Shown here: piece by piece, positions 31,441-42,070 of the stretch
How the letters are laid out: each line of letters starts with the position of its first letter
Position numbering within the stretch: the stretch's first letter is position 1
DNA from: Undaria pinnatifida
Taxonomy: Eukaryota; Sar; Phaeophyceae; Laminariales; Alariaceae
Direction of reading: 5' to 3'
Assembly (NCBI GenBank): GCA_012845835.1
Contig: JABAKD010000011.1
Coordinates: 6,262,381 to 6,326,380 of the forward strand
Length of the DNA stretch: 64,000 nt
Translations under genes and position numbers: made by a program
Notes under the pieces: generated by a model
What the model saw: the letters and a program-made list of their open reading frames with translations, nothing else
The model's database searches: none
What the model was told of the DNA's origin: nothing

Positions 31441-32300
31441 CACACTAAAACCATATATACGTCCGCATACGAACACCAGTCAAAAGATGGAACCCACATA
31501 TACCCTGGGTTCCAAATGGAGGTCCCTACGAGTCAGAAACATCACATAGTTTACATAAAGTCATTACACAAACCTAAAAATGCGTAACAACTGCTCGCTG
31601 CCAAATGACAGGTTCATCAAGAACGCAAGAACAAACTGAACGAGAGGCAGGGTAATCGAAGCAGCGCAAATCATTAAAGCATTCGCCCACCACATCACCT
31701 CCTTTGAAATTGGTTTTGGGCATCAGCGAACTGGGTCCAACGCATGCCCGTAGTGTCTTAGGTGGAGTGAGGAGCGGTAGTAAAAATCAAGGTGCGCTGC
31801 TCGATAACCTGTTCCTGACCGTCGGTATACTGAACAATCTTCGGGCCGCGTCTTCCCTGTGTCAGGTGTGTGAGGAATTTCTTTGTCGTTTTTCAAGCAA
31901 GCGGTTGCGTTGGCATATACTACCTGGGCTTGATGTAAAGGAAAGGAACACCACTCAGCGATCATCTACACGTTAGGGCATGTTTTCATGAGCACCGCTA
32001 ACAAGAGCACCAGACATGCGACATCTACAGGACCACAACATCTTCGACGACAGTGGGGAGAAAACAGGACGTATAATCGTGCACTATAGTCTATAATAAT
32101 GTGAAAAGTAAGTACAGACATGTGAAAAGTAAGTACAGACAGGTATGTTAACACTGCGGTAAACCACACGACCAACCTATTACGCAGGGTATTTCGTGCC
32201 TGCATCCGTTTACATGATTGCCTGACAACCTCTACCATACCAAACGCAGTAGCATATGCCTAACGAAGTAAAATCACCCTCGCGTTCAATAGTAGTGACA
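31441..32300. other. No recognisable gene
   Basis: A 90-codon frame (31704-31976, +) is compositionally plausible but resembles nothing I know. Confidence 0.3.
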
Positions 32301-32302
32301 TC

Positions 32303-33415
32303 GCATATATATTATAAAAAATGAAAATACACTCCAGCTGTGAGATCGAAGATTTCGTCGAAACTCATCTTTGCAAGCTGTGTGTGATACTCCGATCGCG
32401 CGCATTACGAGTTGTGTGTCCTCATTAAGGATATAGGACCGGCGACTCCCCTTACAACTACAGTGTAGCTATCAGGGTCAACAGGATGATTTTAGTCAGT
32501 CTGTGCGCGGAAACTATAAAACCCGTTTCTTAGGGGGACAAAATCTGACAGCTGTGAAGGGAAATGTATCCTTTTATCAAGTGAATCTTGTAAGTCGAAT
32601 AACCGGTGAGGGGGGTGGGGCGGAGTTTTGAAGGACGTGGGGGCCTGGTTTTGATCAAAAGCGAGCGGGTTTGGAGGGGGGGGGGGGGGGGGAAGGGGGG
32701 GAATTTGTGCATGTAAGCTATAAATCCTTTCGAGGGGATAAATCTGACGGTTTTGGCACCAGTATATTATTGGGGGCGGGGGGGGGGTTGGGGCGGGGGG
32801 GGGGTTGGGGCGGGGGGGGGGGGGGGGGCGTGTGGGGCAGCTCAATATGTGCCTGGAAACTATACATTATTTTGAGGGGATAAATGTGACGGTTTTGGAA
32901 ATAATACATCAGTTTATCATGTATATCCTGGGGTAAGTCGTACAATCAGTGAGTAAAGAGAGGGTGGAGTGTTCGAGGGGGTGGGGTTGGGATGGGTTGG
33001 GGGGGAGGTGGGGGGTGTGGGGGCGGGGGGGGGGCGGGAGGGGGGGGGGAGGAAGGGCTTTAGGTGAGGGGTTTGTTATACGTGTGGTGCTAGGTCTAGG
33101 CGATGGTGCGGGTGATGGGGAAGAAGGGGGCGTTCGAGGCGGGGGGGGGGGGGGGGGACACAGCGGCATGGATGGCTCTCGAAAGATAATGAGGTGATAT
33201 CCTGTGCGTGAAGTGTTATTAATGTGGCGGATTTCGATATTTGGTGGGACGTTTGAGTAAGGGAGAGCAAGAGGGGGGGGGGGGGGGGGGGGGGGATTTT
33301 TTAGGAGGTTTAGGTCACAAATAATATTCAAATACACTTCGGCTGTGAGATCAAAGATATGTAGCAGCTTGTTATACGCGTGGTGCTAGGTCTAGGCGAT
33401 CGTGCAGGTGGTCGC
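32303..33415 (+). repeat. R1 composite repeat, long copy B
   Basis: Follows copy A (24962 onward) nearly base for base through the 5' module, the small modules and one large module. It lacks copy A's tandem duplication of the large module and ends in (TA)-rich sequence. G-run lengths differ between copies while the unique blocks agree. Confidence 0.9.
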
Positions 33416-33674
33416 ATATATATAATATATATATGCCATCGCATGCCCACCTCGCCTGCTGTATTTGTAAGATGTATCTCTGTCTTAGAATTGGCGACCT
33501 CAGAGCCCCACAGCGGCACGGTAAAAATCATGGGCGTGAAATCGTACATTTGAGACAACAATAAGTTGAAAAGGAAGCACAGCCAGATGTGTTAAAATTG
33601 CGGTAAACCACCTTACCAACCCATTACGTAGGGTATTTCGTACATACCGTCTGCATGATCGCCTCCCAACCTAT

Positions 33675-33775
33675 GCCAAGCGAAGTATGACTGACGAGGT
33701 AATGTAATTGAGCGCGTGTATATCAAGTATGACTAACGAGGTAACGTAATTGAGCGCGTATATACCAAGCGTTCC
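33675..33775 (+). repeat. Tandem duplication, ~42 bp x 2
   Basis: TATGACTNACGAGGTAANGT followed by AATTGAGCGCGT occurs twice in succession. Confidence 0.8.
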
Positions 33776-33819
33776 TTAAAAACACTGACGATTCGCATTT
33801 CTCCCTCTAGTGCTCAATG

Positions 33820-34020
33820 GCGGAGACAGTGCATGGCCACATCACCTCGCATGTTGTATTTGGCAATACGTATCTCTTTCGTATAATTAGCGATGTCAGA
33901 AAATAATGGTAACCATATGATGGTGGTGACAAACAGTGCATGACCACATCACCTCGCCTGTTGTATTTGGCAATACGTATCTCTTCCTTATAATTAGCGA
34001 TGTCAGGAAATAATGGCAAC
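33820..34020 (+). repeat. Tandem duplication, ~105 bp x 2
   Basis: CACATCACCTCGCNTGTTGT and ATTTGGCAATACGTATCTCT recur, each ending in TTAGCGATGTCAG.AAATAA. Confidence 0.85.
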
Positions 34021-34189
34021 TACAAATATTCTATAAAATATTCTAGCTTTCGATCCATGTACAACAACAAATTGTGAAGATTTAACACGTTATTTACTAC
34101 ACTTCAACACTGCGCTGCATGCTGCATCTAACATCAAACCTTCTAGAATAGTAAACATTACCAGGCAGGGGATATAAAGGGATGTCTTA

Positions 34190-34860
34190 TTGCTACAACC
34201 GTCAGGCTTGTCCCCTTTAAGGATTTATAGTTTCCGCGCACATATTGAAATGTCCCGCCCCCCCCGCCCCCCCCCCTCCCCTCCCCCCTCCCCCGATCCC
34301 TCTTGTTCGAAAACCCCCGACCCCTTCCGCCCCCCCCCCCCCTTTCCGCCTAGTTTTTCTAAACGCCCCACCCACAATTGAAATCGGCCAGAGTAATAAA
34401 CACCTATACGCAGTTGATATCACGTCATTATCTTTCTGACCATCCATGACGTAGTTTTCATTCTTTCCCCTCATCCCCCTCACCCCCCCCTTCAACGCCC
34501 CCTCTTTTCCAACCACCTGCACGATCGCCTAGACCTAGCGCCACGCGTATAACAAGCTCCTACATATCTTTGATCTCACAGCCGGAGTTTATTTGAATAT
34601 TATTTGTGACCTAAACCTCCTAACCCCCCTCCCCCTTCTCGCTCTCCCTTACTCAAACGCCCCACCTTATATCGAAATCCGCCAGATTGATAGACACTTC
34701 ACGCACTGGATATCACCTCATTAACTTTCTAGAGCCATCCGTGCCGCTGCTTCCCCCCCCCCCCCCCCGCCCCGAACGCCCCCTTCTTCCCCACCACCCG
34801 CACCAACGCCTAGACCTAGCACCGCACGTGTAACAAACCCCTCACCTAAAACCCTTCCCT

Positions 34861-34897
<37 letters not shown>

Positions 34898-35603
34898 CCA
34901 ACCTCTCCACCCCATCCCACCCCCACCCCCTCGAACACTCCGCCCTCTCTCTACTCACTGATTGTACGACTTACCCCAGGATATACATGATAAACTGATG
35001 TATTATTTCCAAAACCGTCACATTTATCCCCTTAAAATAATGTAAAGTTTCCACGCACAGATTGAGCTGCCCCACCCCCGCCCCAACCCCGCCCTAACCC
35101 CCCCCATATGATAAACTGGTGCATTTTTTTTTTTTTTTGTTCCCAAAACCGTCAGATTTATCCTCTTAAAAGGATTTATAGTTTCCACGCACAAATTGAG
35201 CTGCCCCACCTGTCCCCCCCCCCTTCCCCCCCCCCTCCAACCCCGCTCGCTTTTGAGCAAAACCAGCCCCCCACGTCCTTAAAAACTCCGCCCCCCCCCT
35301 CACCGGTTATTCGACTTACAAGATTCACTTGATAAAAGGATACATTTCCCTTCACAGCTGTCAGATTTTGTCCCCCTCAGAAACGGGTGTTATAGTTTCC
35401 GCGCACAGACTGACTAAAATCATCCTGTTGACCCTGATAGCTACACTGTAGTTGTAAGGGGAGTCGCCGACCTATATCCTTAAAATGAGGACACACAACT
35501 CGTAATGCGCGCGATCGGAGTATAAACAGCTTGCAAAAATGAGTTTCGACGAAATCTTCGATCTCACAGCTGGAGTGTATTTTCATTTTTTTATAATATA
35601 ATA
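34190..35603 (-). repeat. R1 composite repeat, long copy C, inverted
   Basis: Reverse complement of copies A and B. From right to left: the 5' module (35400-35600), small modules, then large modules with ATCGCCTAGACCTAGC and ATATTATTTGTGACCTAAAC. C-runs of up to about 30 bases (34862-34893). Copies B and C face each other with less than 0.8 kb between them. Confidence 0.88.
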
Positions 35604-35606
35604 GAC

Positions 35607-35880
35607 TGATTCGATGATGATAGCTGGCTCCCCCCCTCCAAACTCCAGCGATTTTCTTTCACGAACGTCTGCATGGCTGCTCGACACGAGGAACGACGCC
35701 ATGAAAAAGAGAATATATTAACGTGTATTTCCTTGGTGTTGCAAAGGACTATCGGACGATGACATCGAGGTGGAAAGGGGCACCGTGTTTCAGGAGATAC
35801 GGCCGGGAGCTGGTCTCAAAACCGGCGATTTCGTTGAAGGAAAGTTGGGGGGGGGGGCTGTATCGTACAACGGCTCAATA
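35607..35880. mobile_element. MITE2 copy
   Basis: ACTGATTCGATGATGATAGC and GGGGCTGTATCGTACAACG are degenerate inverted ends. Internal GGTCTCAAAACCGGCGATTT. It directly abuts R1 copy C. Confidence 0.8.
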
Positions 35881-36358
35881 TTTAGTAATGGTATTATGGT
35901 CAATTGAATATTAATAAAACAGGCAAGCAGCCAGGTACTGATCACATGCCCTTGCTTACAGTGCGGTGACATGGCGCGCGAGCTATATCCCGAGACTTTG
36001 GATTCTTTCCCAGGTGGGTGTAATAATGCTCGTCTTTGACTACTTCAAAAAAAAGCCGGCCGAGACTGGAGTCGACTGTCGGATGCCTGGACACGAAGGC
36101 GATTATTACATTATTACAAAAATGATGATTCGTATATACCGCGACAACTTAACGCATTTTGAGACGCGGGGGAACACGCCTCCATCGTTTTTTGTTTTTA
36201 TCCCGATTGTGGGGGTCATGTACACCAAAGAAAAGGCTAAAAGTGTAGTAGGGACAAAACAAACCATTGTATAAAACAAACGTTTTCTCACAGTCACATG
36301 GTGCGAGCATGCAGCACGCACGGTGGCAGCGCAAGCTGTGCGCATGTCTCTTGTACAG

Positions 36359-36450
36359 GTTCAAAGAGGTTTGGTGCATTGGACTTCGACTGGGCGGGGA
36401 ACATATACATCGTCTCGTCAGAGGCTCTAAAAAAGTCTAGGACGGCGCCC
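36359..36450 (+). CDS. Possible exon of a beta-propeller-like protein
   Basis: An acceptor TTGTACAG at 36351-36358 opens a frame reading SKRFGALDFDWAGNIYIVSS, which resembles one NHL or SMP-30-type propeller strand pair (D..GN.Y). A donor could lie near 36440-36452. No neighbouring exons were found, and the opposite strand is also open, so this is weak. Confidence 0.2.
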
Positions 36451-37077
36451 GGGTTTGCTTCGAGCGCGTGGCGAGGATGCTGCAAAAAATCTCGACAGTT
36501 TTTTCCGCGCCAAGAACGAGTCTCTGATATAACTTTTCCCTTAAGAAAATGCCCACACAGCAATGTTAATCCATTGCGTTCTCTGTTTTTCCTCAGGGTG
36601 TTGTTGTCTGCTGTTACCGCAAAGTAGAGAGGGCGAACCCAGCGGTGTAACACCCCGAAAAATGAGCAATTGCGAGAACCGCAATCCAGCTTCAGCCGTG
36701 TTATCATCTCGCAAAAAAGAAAAGCTTCCTTGCGTGTGGAGGATGGATCGCCATATCATGCCCTTGTGACTATATGCACTATGGTATTGCACTTTATTTT
36801 GTGGTAGGCCGGTAATTACCTGAGTTTTTCCGGGTAATTGGGACGTTTTGGCATATTTAGGAAGGAGTCCGTGTAAAACGATGAAGCTTACATCTCAAAG
36901 GTGGTCTTGCCACCTGGGATTCAGTCTTCCCCCTGATTGAGGCTACTCTTCTTCTGTCACCTAAGCAACGAAAGCACTTACTTGAGTAAAACCTCAAGGA
37001 CCTACTGGATAGACTGACGTGCAAGGGGGGGTGGTCTGTCTCCCCTTCCCATCCATGTCACAGAGATTATACGAAAA
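36451..37077. other. No recognisable feature
   Basis: Frames on both strands lack family resemblance. Confidence 0.3.
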
Positions 37078-37312
37078 CAAGAAGGTTTTCAACCTGTGTA
37101 CACGGGAGGCATTTATCTGTTCGCGGTGCAAGGCTAGACAACACCCTCAAGAGTCGCATTTTCCCGAGAACCTCGGACACACATAACACGTCATGCTACA
37201 AGAAAGCTTTCAGCCTGTGTAGCACGGAGGCGTTTTTCTGTTCACGGTGTGTTACGGTACAACCCCCTCAAGAGTCCCAATTTTTCCCGAGAACCACAGG
37301 CACACATAAAAA
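37078..37312 (+). repeat. Tandem duplication, ~118 bp x 2
   Basis: CAGCCTGTGTA followed by CGGAGGCNTTTNTCTGTTC and CCCTCAAGAGTC occurs at about 37092 and 37210. Confidence 0.8.
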
Positions 37313-37319
37313 TACGTGT

Positions 37320-37800
37320 ACAGTTCGACGCTCGAGTCGACGAGGGAAGAAAATCCTGAACTCTTCTCGCGATAAAAACGAAGGCACGTAGCGCAGTGGG
37401 GACAGGGGAGGAAGGCCCGCTACGTGGCCCCGGATCTGAGTTGCCACTGGGAGGGAGGGCAAGGGTGGTTCGAGGATCATAAGTTCATCGAGATAGACCA
37501 GCTCTGAGGAACCGCCAGGCCGCGAGGGGACGGGAGGAAGAAGCGGGAGGACTACGGCCACTGGCGTGGGGTGGTAAAATGTTGATGAGGATTAAATTAG
37601 ACTAAAAGCTAAAACATATGTAAGGAAAGAAAGCAGTATATAGAAGGAGAAGCTGTGGGGGGAAAAGGAAAGTGGGGGAAACGGTTGGCAGAAGATACCA
37701 CTGTGCATTTTGGAGGGATTTTCGACTTCGTGGATACTACACTGCTCTATGGAAGGATATTCGATTTACATCGGAACGCGGCATCTACGCTATAATTTCG
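37320..37800 (+). repeat. R8 repeat copy, long
   Basis: The R8 block (GAAGGCACGTAGCGCAGTGG, TACGTGGCCCCGGATCTGAG) is followed by the extension also seen at 21.85-22.2 kb. Confidence 0.7.
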
Positions 37801-38389
37801 GAGGGAAATAATAATGATAAATGGGATGAAGAAAAATAAAAACGTCATGCTACGCTACGAGAAGAGGTGGGCGATTATATATTTTGAATCTCTCGCCTAA
37901 TATCAGAGGCTCTATTCCCCACCCAAGCACTGATATCGAGCAAAAAGAGAACGCAACCATTTAGGTATAATAACAGAGTTTTCAGAAAAATGGGAACGGA
38001 GCCTAAAATGAGAACCAAGCGTTATCTCCAGAACCATGTGGTGTATCAGAGAACCGAAATGATCCTGCGAAACCTCTTGACCAGCCCTGTGAGAGGAGCT
38101 CGTCAGAACGGTCGTGCTCCATCATACCTGTTGGTTTGTGCTTGCGGACAAGTCTGATGTTACATACTATGTGCGGTGCTTCGGTGCGTGTGGCTACGTA
38201 CGGTGGCATCTTCGGAAAAGCGCGCGGTGGGACTCATAGTATTCCCGAAAGGGCGTATACCAAAAACTGGTACATATGAACGCTAAGCTCGGGAGGGTCT
38301 CGTGCCCAGCCACAGCCTGCACCCCCGGCACGTACGTACTGTTTTGTTTTGTTTTTGCATCCCTTTTATTTTCCTCGCACTACTTTCTC
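37801..38389. other. No recognisable feature
   Basis: Nothing assignable on either strand. Confidence 0.35.
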
Positions 38390-38560
38390 GTGCTCCCTCC
38401 AAGTAGTATAATAGTAACTCAGATCCGGGGTCAAAGGGCAGGCCCTCCTCCCGCCCATACCCACTACGGTACACGTGTCGTCATTTTTTTTATCGTCGCG
38501 ATAATAATTCAGCATTTTTCTTCCCCCTCGCCGACTCGCGCGTCGAATTATACTGTCTAG
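38390..38560 (-). repeat. R8 repeat copy, inverted
   Basis: CTCAGATCCGGGGTCAAAGG and ACTACGGTACACGTGTCG are the complement of the 27.8-kb copy. Confidence 0.6.
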
Positions 38561-38663
38561 ATGCCCCATGAACACCAATAATATTAGATAAGACGCGTGC
38601 TACAATTTAGAGGTATATACCTTTTTTTGGCGACAATAGTTTCCTAATGACGGGGCTCCTTAA

Positions 38664-39061
38664 CGTTAAGGTATTAGTGGGGTATTAGTCCGTTTGACTA
38701 CTTGCAAAATGCTAACCAATAATAACTTACCCAAACTAAGCCTTATAACACTCTCCCCCCCTGAAACGGCGGGATAGCAGGTCGGCCGGATATACGGGCG
38801 GACCTGTCAAATAATTATCCAAGCCGTTTCATTTCCTGGGGATACCGGCGGGGAGAGTATTTTTCAAGTTCGACATGGGGAAAGTCTGAAAAAGTCTATT
38901 CTGGTGGATGGTGGGATTTGAACCCACGATCCCCAAAAAACCATGGTCCTGTCGACGACGCCATTTATTTGTTAAGGTATCAGTGGGGTATTAGTCCGTT
39001 TGACCACTTGCAGAAGGTTAATCAATTGCTTACGCAAACTGAAAAAGCCTTACTTATAAGA
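38664..39061 (-). mobile_element. TRIM: complete miniature LTR retrotransposon, 398 bp
   Basis: Read on the minus strand: the 5' LTR is 38970-39061 (92 bp) and ends CCTTAACA. A 6-nt spacer follows, then a primer-binding site TGGCGTCGTCGACAGGAC (38946-38963). The internal region is about 180 bp, then a polypurine tract GGGGGGAGAG (38751-38760). The 3' LTR (38664-38750, 87 bp) begins TGTTATAAGG. The LTRs share AGTCAAACGGACTAATACCC and TTGCAAGT. TTAA at 38660-38663 and 39062-39065 is the target duplication. There is no gag or pol, so it must be mobilised by a full-size relative. Confidence 0.88.
38905..38935 (-). other. tRNA T-arm-like segment inside the TRIM
   Basis: On the minus strand GTGGGTTCAAATCCCAC is a perfect T-arm with a consensus B-box-like loop, followed by CATCCACCA. 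No 5' half that could pair is present, so it is a captured tRNA fragment or an internal Pol III box rather than a tRNA gene. Confidence 0.5.
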
Positions 39062-39224
39062 TTAATCCGAATATCGTCGGAAGTCAAAACATTTTTTTCT
39101 TTGGCATGATTCTCGTCGCAGCGTGTACCTAGAGGCCATATGGGATTTTTCATACGGGGTCGGTAGTAAGTACTAGCAGTTTTGTTTTTCTCCCCAAAAT
39201 CAGTCATATTGGGAGAGGTCTTAA

Positions 39225-39314
39225 TTAACCCCTTTACAACTGGAAACCCGTTTTTGGGGACAAAATTACTTGGCTTTAGTATAGGGAGGGGTTCGACGGT
39301 TCTAAAGGGGTTAA
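39225..39314. mobile_element. MITE3 nested in MITE1
   Basis: TTAACCCCTTTACAACTGG on the left and CTAAAGGGGTTAA on the right, a perfect TTAACCCCTTTA inverted terminus apart from one base. TTAA also precedes it (39221-39224). TTAA targets with CCC termini are typical of the piggyBac superfamily. Confidence 0.85.
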
Positions 39315-39429
39315 GCTCGCCAAATTGGGGAGAACCTCGCTCTCAAAAAAAAAGTGCTGTCCAGCATCTCTATCGTAGCGCGCGTCATAAGTGTTCAATA
39401 TAGGCCCAAAAACAAGGATATATTATAAC

Positions 39430-39720
39430 AACTCACCTTCTGCTAGAACGACGATTTTGTGTTGTTGGGGCTCCTTAATTAACCCAAAAATCGTCGGTAT
39501 AAGCATTTTTTCTTCTTTAAGGTGCTCATGATTCTCGTCGCGTGTTACCTCTAGGTAGGCCAGATATGGGATTTTTCATACGGTCGAGGTAGTAGCAGCA
39601 GTTTTGTTTTTCTCTACAAATCAGTCATACATTGGGGAGAGGTCTTAAATTCCCAAAATTGAGGTGTAGTACTGAGAAAGAAAGTGCTAATATATCATCT
39701 TAGCGCGCGTCACAAGTGTG
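39430..39720. mobile_element. MITE1 copy, tandem with the nested one
   Basis: Intact at the sites interrupted in the left neighbour: GGGGCTCCTTAATTAACCC and GAGAGGTCTTAAATTCCC. The flanking AAGTGTTCAATATAGGCC is also repeated after it, so the two MITE1 copies form a tandem duplication. Confidence 0.8.
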
Positions 39721-39907
39721 TTCAATATAGTCTAGGCCAAAAACAATAGAATATTATATTATAATAACACCTTTTTCTGTTAGAACGACGGTTTTGATTT
39801 AAGGATGCCCCCCCCGTCGTTCACAACAAAAAAACATGCGCCATGGCACCACACAGGACAAGCTACCGTCTTCCATCGTACGCGGGCGCTCCCTCCTCAG
39901 GGATTTT

Positions 39908-39972
39908 CGAACCACCGTGTTCGTGAAACCGAATCCGGCCGTGTGGTTCGCGAAACCGAATCCGGCAGTTTC
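39908..39972 (+). repeat. Tandem duplication, ~32 bp x 2
   Basis: GTTCGTGAAACCGAATCCGG and GTTCGCGAAACCGAATCCGG in succession. Confidence 0.7.
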
Positions 39973-41100
39973 ACGCACCCAATGCTGTTTTTGCTTGAGA
40001 GGGGGAGGGTCATGCAATAATCATGTACCCGCCGACGAGTAGCACCCGAGACGGCGTACTGTCTGTTGTCTCCTTGAGAACTCATTATTCATATGATACG
40101 TCTTGGTTATACTTGACAGCTTGTAGCAGCAGTGTGTATTTTCAGTGATTGGATCGGACGGACAGACGGACACATCTATTTGGAATTTAGGGGCATAGAC
40201 AACCAACTCCCACACAGCGAACAGGGAAAATGTGGAATCGCGCCATGTGTACGTGCCGAGAAAAACGGAAAGCAAACTCAAACAAAGTGTTTTATTTCTT
40301 GTGGTACTAATTTATAACAAATTTTCAAGGACGTCAACCGTGAGTTCGACGAATTTCAGGTCAATACTCATCTTTGCAAGCTGCGTTGTTGGTACTCGTA
40401 ATATATTTGTCCAGAAAATTGCCATCGCCGCGGTAAGAAAACGCCGACAATTATCTATCAACTCCCCGTGGGAATTCGAGATGACACGCCGTGTTACATC
40501 ATCGACCTCACGAAGGTATGTAGGTAGCCCAGGCGGCGTGCGGCCAGGGTAGGCGAGAAGCGTGTCTAATGTACAAGGCATGGTGTACGACAGGCGAGCA
40601 CCATCATACCCTCATACAGTAGAGTAGGCAAGGCGGTTCAAGTGCGAAGGGATTTTGGCCACCCCATTCGCCCTACACTACATATCGAGATAGGCGCACT
40701 TGTATATTCAGAGTTAACAGTCTCGTGCACCAACACATATACCCGCCCTATATGAAGTGGGCGCCATATATAGGCCACACTACTAGTGGCACTGCATGTG
40801 TTGCCGACTTACACGCCCTGCAACAGTGTAGACGCTTGGCAAGACCGCGCTTCTTGATTTTTCGCTCAAGATTCGGAGGTCCCAGCAACAAAAGAGAACC
40901 AACCACAACCGCCTGCGCCCCTTCGGTAGTTAAAAACTTGGAATTTCAATATAGTTGAAAAAATTTACATAAAGTGGGCTCTTGAAATCCTCCTAGAACA
41001 CTGCTGCCCGGGCCCGCACGCTTTTGGATCAAACCGCTTGGACACACCAGTGTTTTTTTGTTTTGCTGTGCGCACAGCAAGGGCCGAAGTAAATATAAAC
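39973..41100. other. No recognisable gene
   Basis: Frames near 40232-40552 (+) and 40312-40581 (-) overlap each other and resemble no family. Confidence 0.3.
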
Positions 41101-41214
41101 CAGGGCCTTTCGTATCGCGGTTCGAGTCGGGTCGGGGTCGGGAGGTTTTCAACTCGTGGGTCACCATGACCCGATCCGATCCGCAAAAAATGGCCAGACC
41201 CACGAAAGGCCCTG
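41101..41214. mobile_element. MITE4, compact copy with perfect ends, 114 bp
   Basis: CAGGGCCTTTCGT (41101-41113) and ACGAAAGGCCCTG (41202-41214) are perfect 13-bp inverted repeats around a GGGTC-rich interior. Flanks ATATAAAC and AAATAACA are a possible but poor 8-bp duplication. CAGGG ends and the size point to a non-autonomous hAT element. Confidence 0.8.
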
Positions 41215-41524
41215 AAATAACAACTACTCAGGAGGCAAAGCACACACACAAACAGTGGTGCACCATCACGAGGCGTTTCGGGTGGTCCGACACGATAGCA
41301 TGCTTGGATACATACTCAGGATATTGAGAAGCATAGTCCATGTTCGTATTAATAGCACGGTTGTATTCCCCCCGAACGAAACTCGTTCGTGTGCTGTTTT
41401 CCGTCGTGTTAGCGGCGAGATCAATCAAGGGCCGGTCACGAAACGTCTTGAAACAGAGACAACAAGAGATACAAAACAGTTCTACTGGGATTAACAGCCA
41501 ATTCCAGTGCATGTACCATTGAAG

Positions 41525-42070
41525 GAAAAAACAAGAATAAGAACAAGAAGAACATGCGCTTGACTAGGGGAGTCCTCGAGATGATTAGACCGGAATAGAT
41601 CGAGAATATGATACCCTAAACACGCAGCGTGGATTGTGGCAAAAAAGTTCCATCCAGGTGAAAATGAAAGAACAAGAACAAGAACAAAAAGAACACGTGA
41701 CTGGCTGGGAATCCTGGAGAAGGTGTGACGGGAATCCATGGAGAATACGGTATCCCAAATACGCAGTGCTTATTGTGGCAAAGAATACACACCCATGCCC
41801 ACAGAGAAAGGCCGCTAGAGCACATACCAGGCATCACGGTTATGCAAACCCCACGGTGATTCGATTCAAACACCTCGAGAGTAAAGCGGGTGTTATTTAA
41901 ACGCAGTGTGTGCGCGCATTATGGCAAAAAGATTCATCCATGACGATTCGACCGAAATAGACCCAAACTTCGCTCTCCCTCAAGTATCCAAAAACGCAGC
42001 GTGTATTATGGCAAAAAAAGTCCTTTCTCATGTCCACGGAGAAAGGCTGTCAAACTCCACATCAAGGTTA
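41525..42070 (+). repeat. Degenerate tandem array, 4 units of ~100-150 bp
   Basis: AACGCAGCGTGNATTRTGGC followed by AAAAAA recurs at about 41620, 41760, 41900 and 41995, with GTCCACGGAGAAAGGCTG or similar in three units. Confidence 0.6.

Larger units (their letters stand above)
38594..39395. mobile_element. MITE1 host copy carrying two nested insertions
   Basis: Left end AGACGCGTGCTACAATTTAG and right end CTCTATCGTAGCGCGCGTCA. Subtracting the TRIM (38664-39061) and the MITE3 (39225-39314) leaves a body of about 310 bp, the normal MITE1 length. The neighbouring copy at 39430-39720 shows the uninterrupted sequence at both insertion points. Confidence 0.85.

Noticed and set aside
24962-35603. 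Integrated giant-virus DNA
   Set aside because: No viral core genes were seen. The long similar stretches are repeat modules with G-runs, and the small ORFs between them match nothing I can assign.
38918-39109. 63-codon frame across the TRIM
   Set aside because: It crosses the primer site and LTR boundary of a non-coding miniature element.
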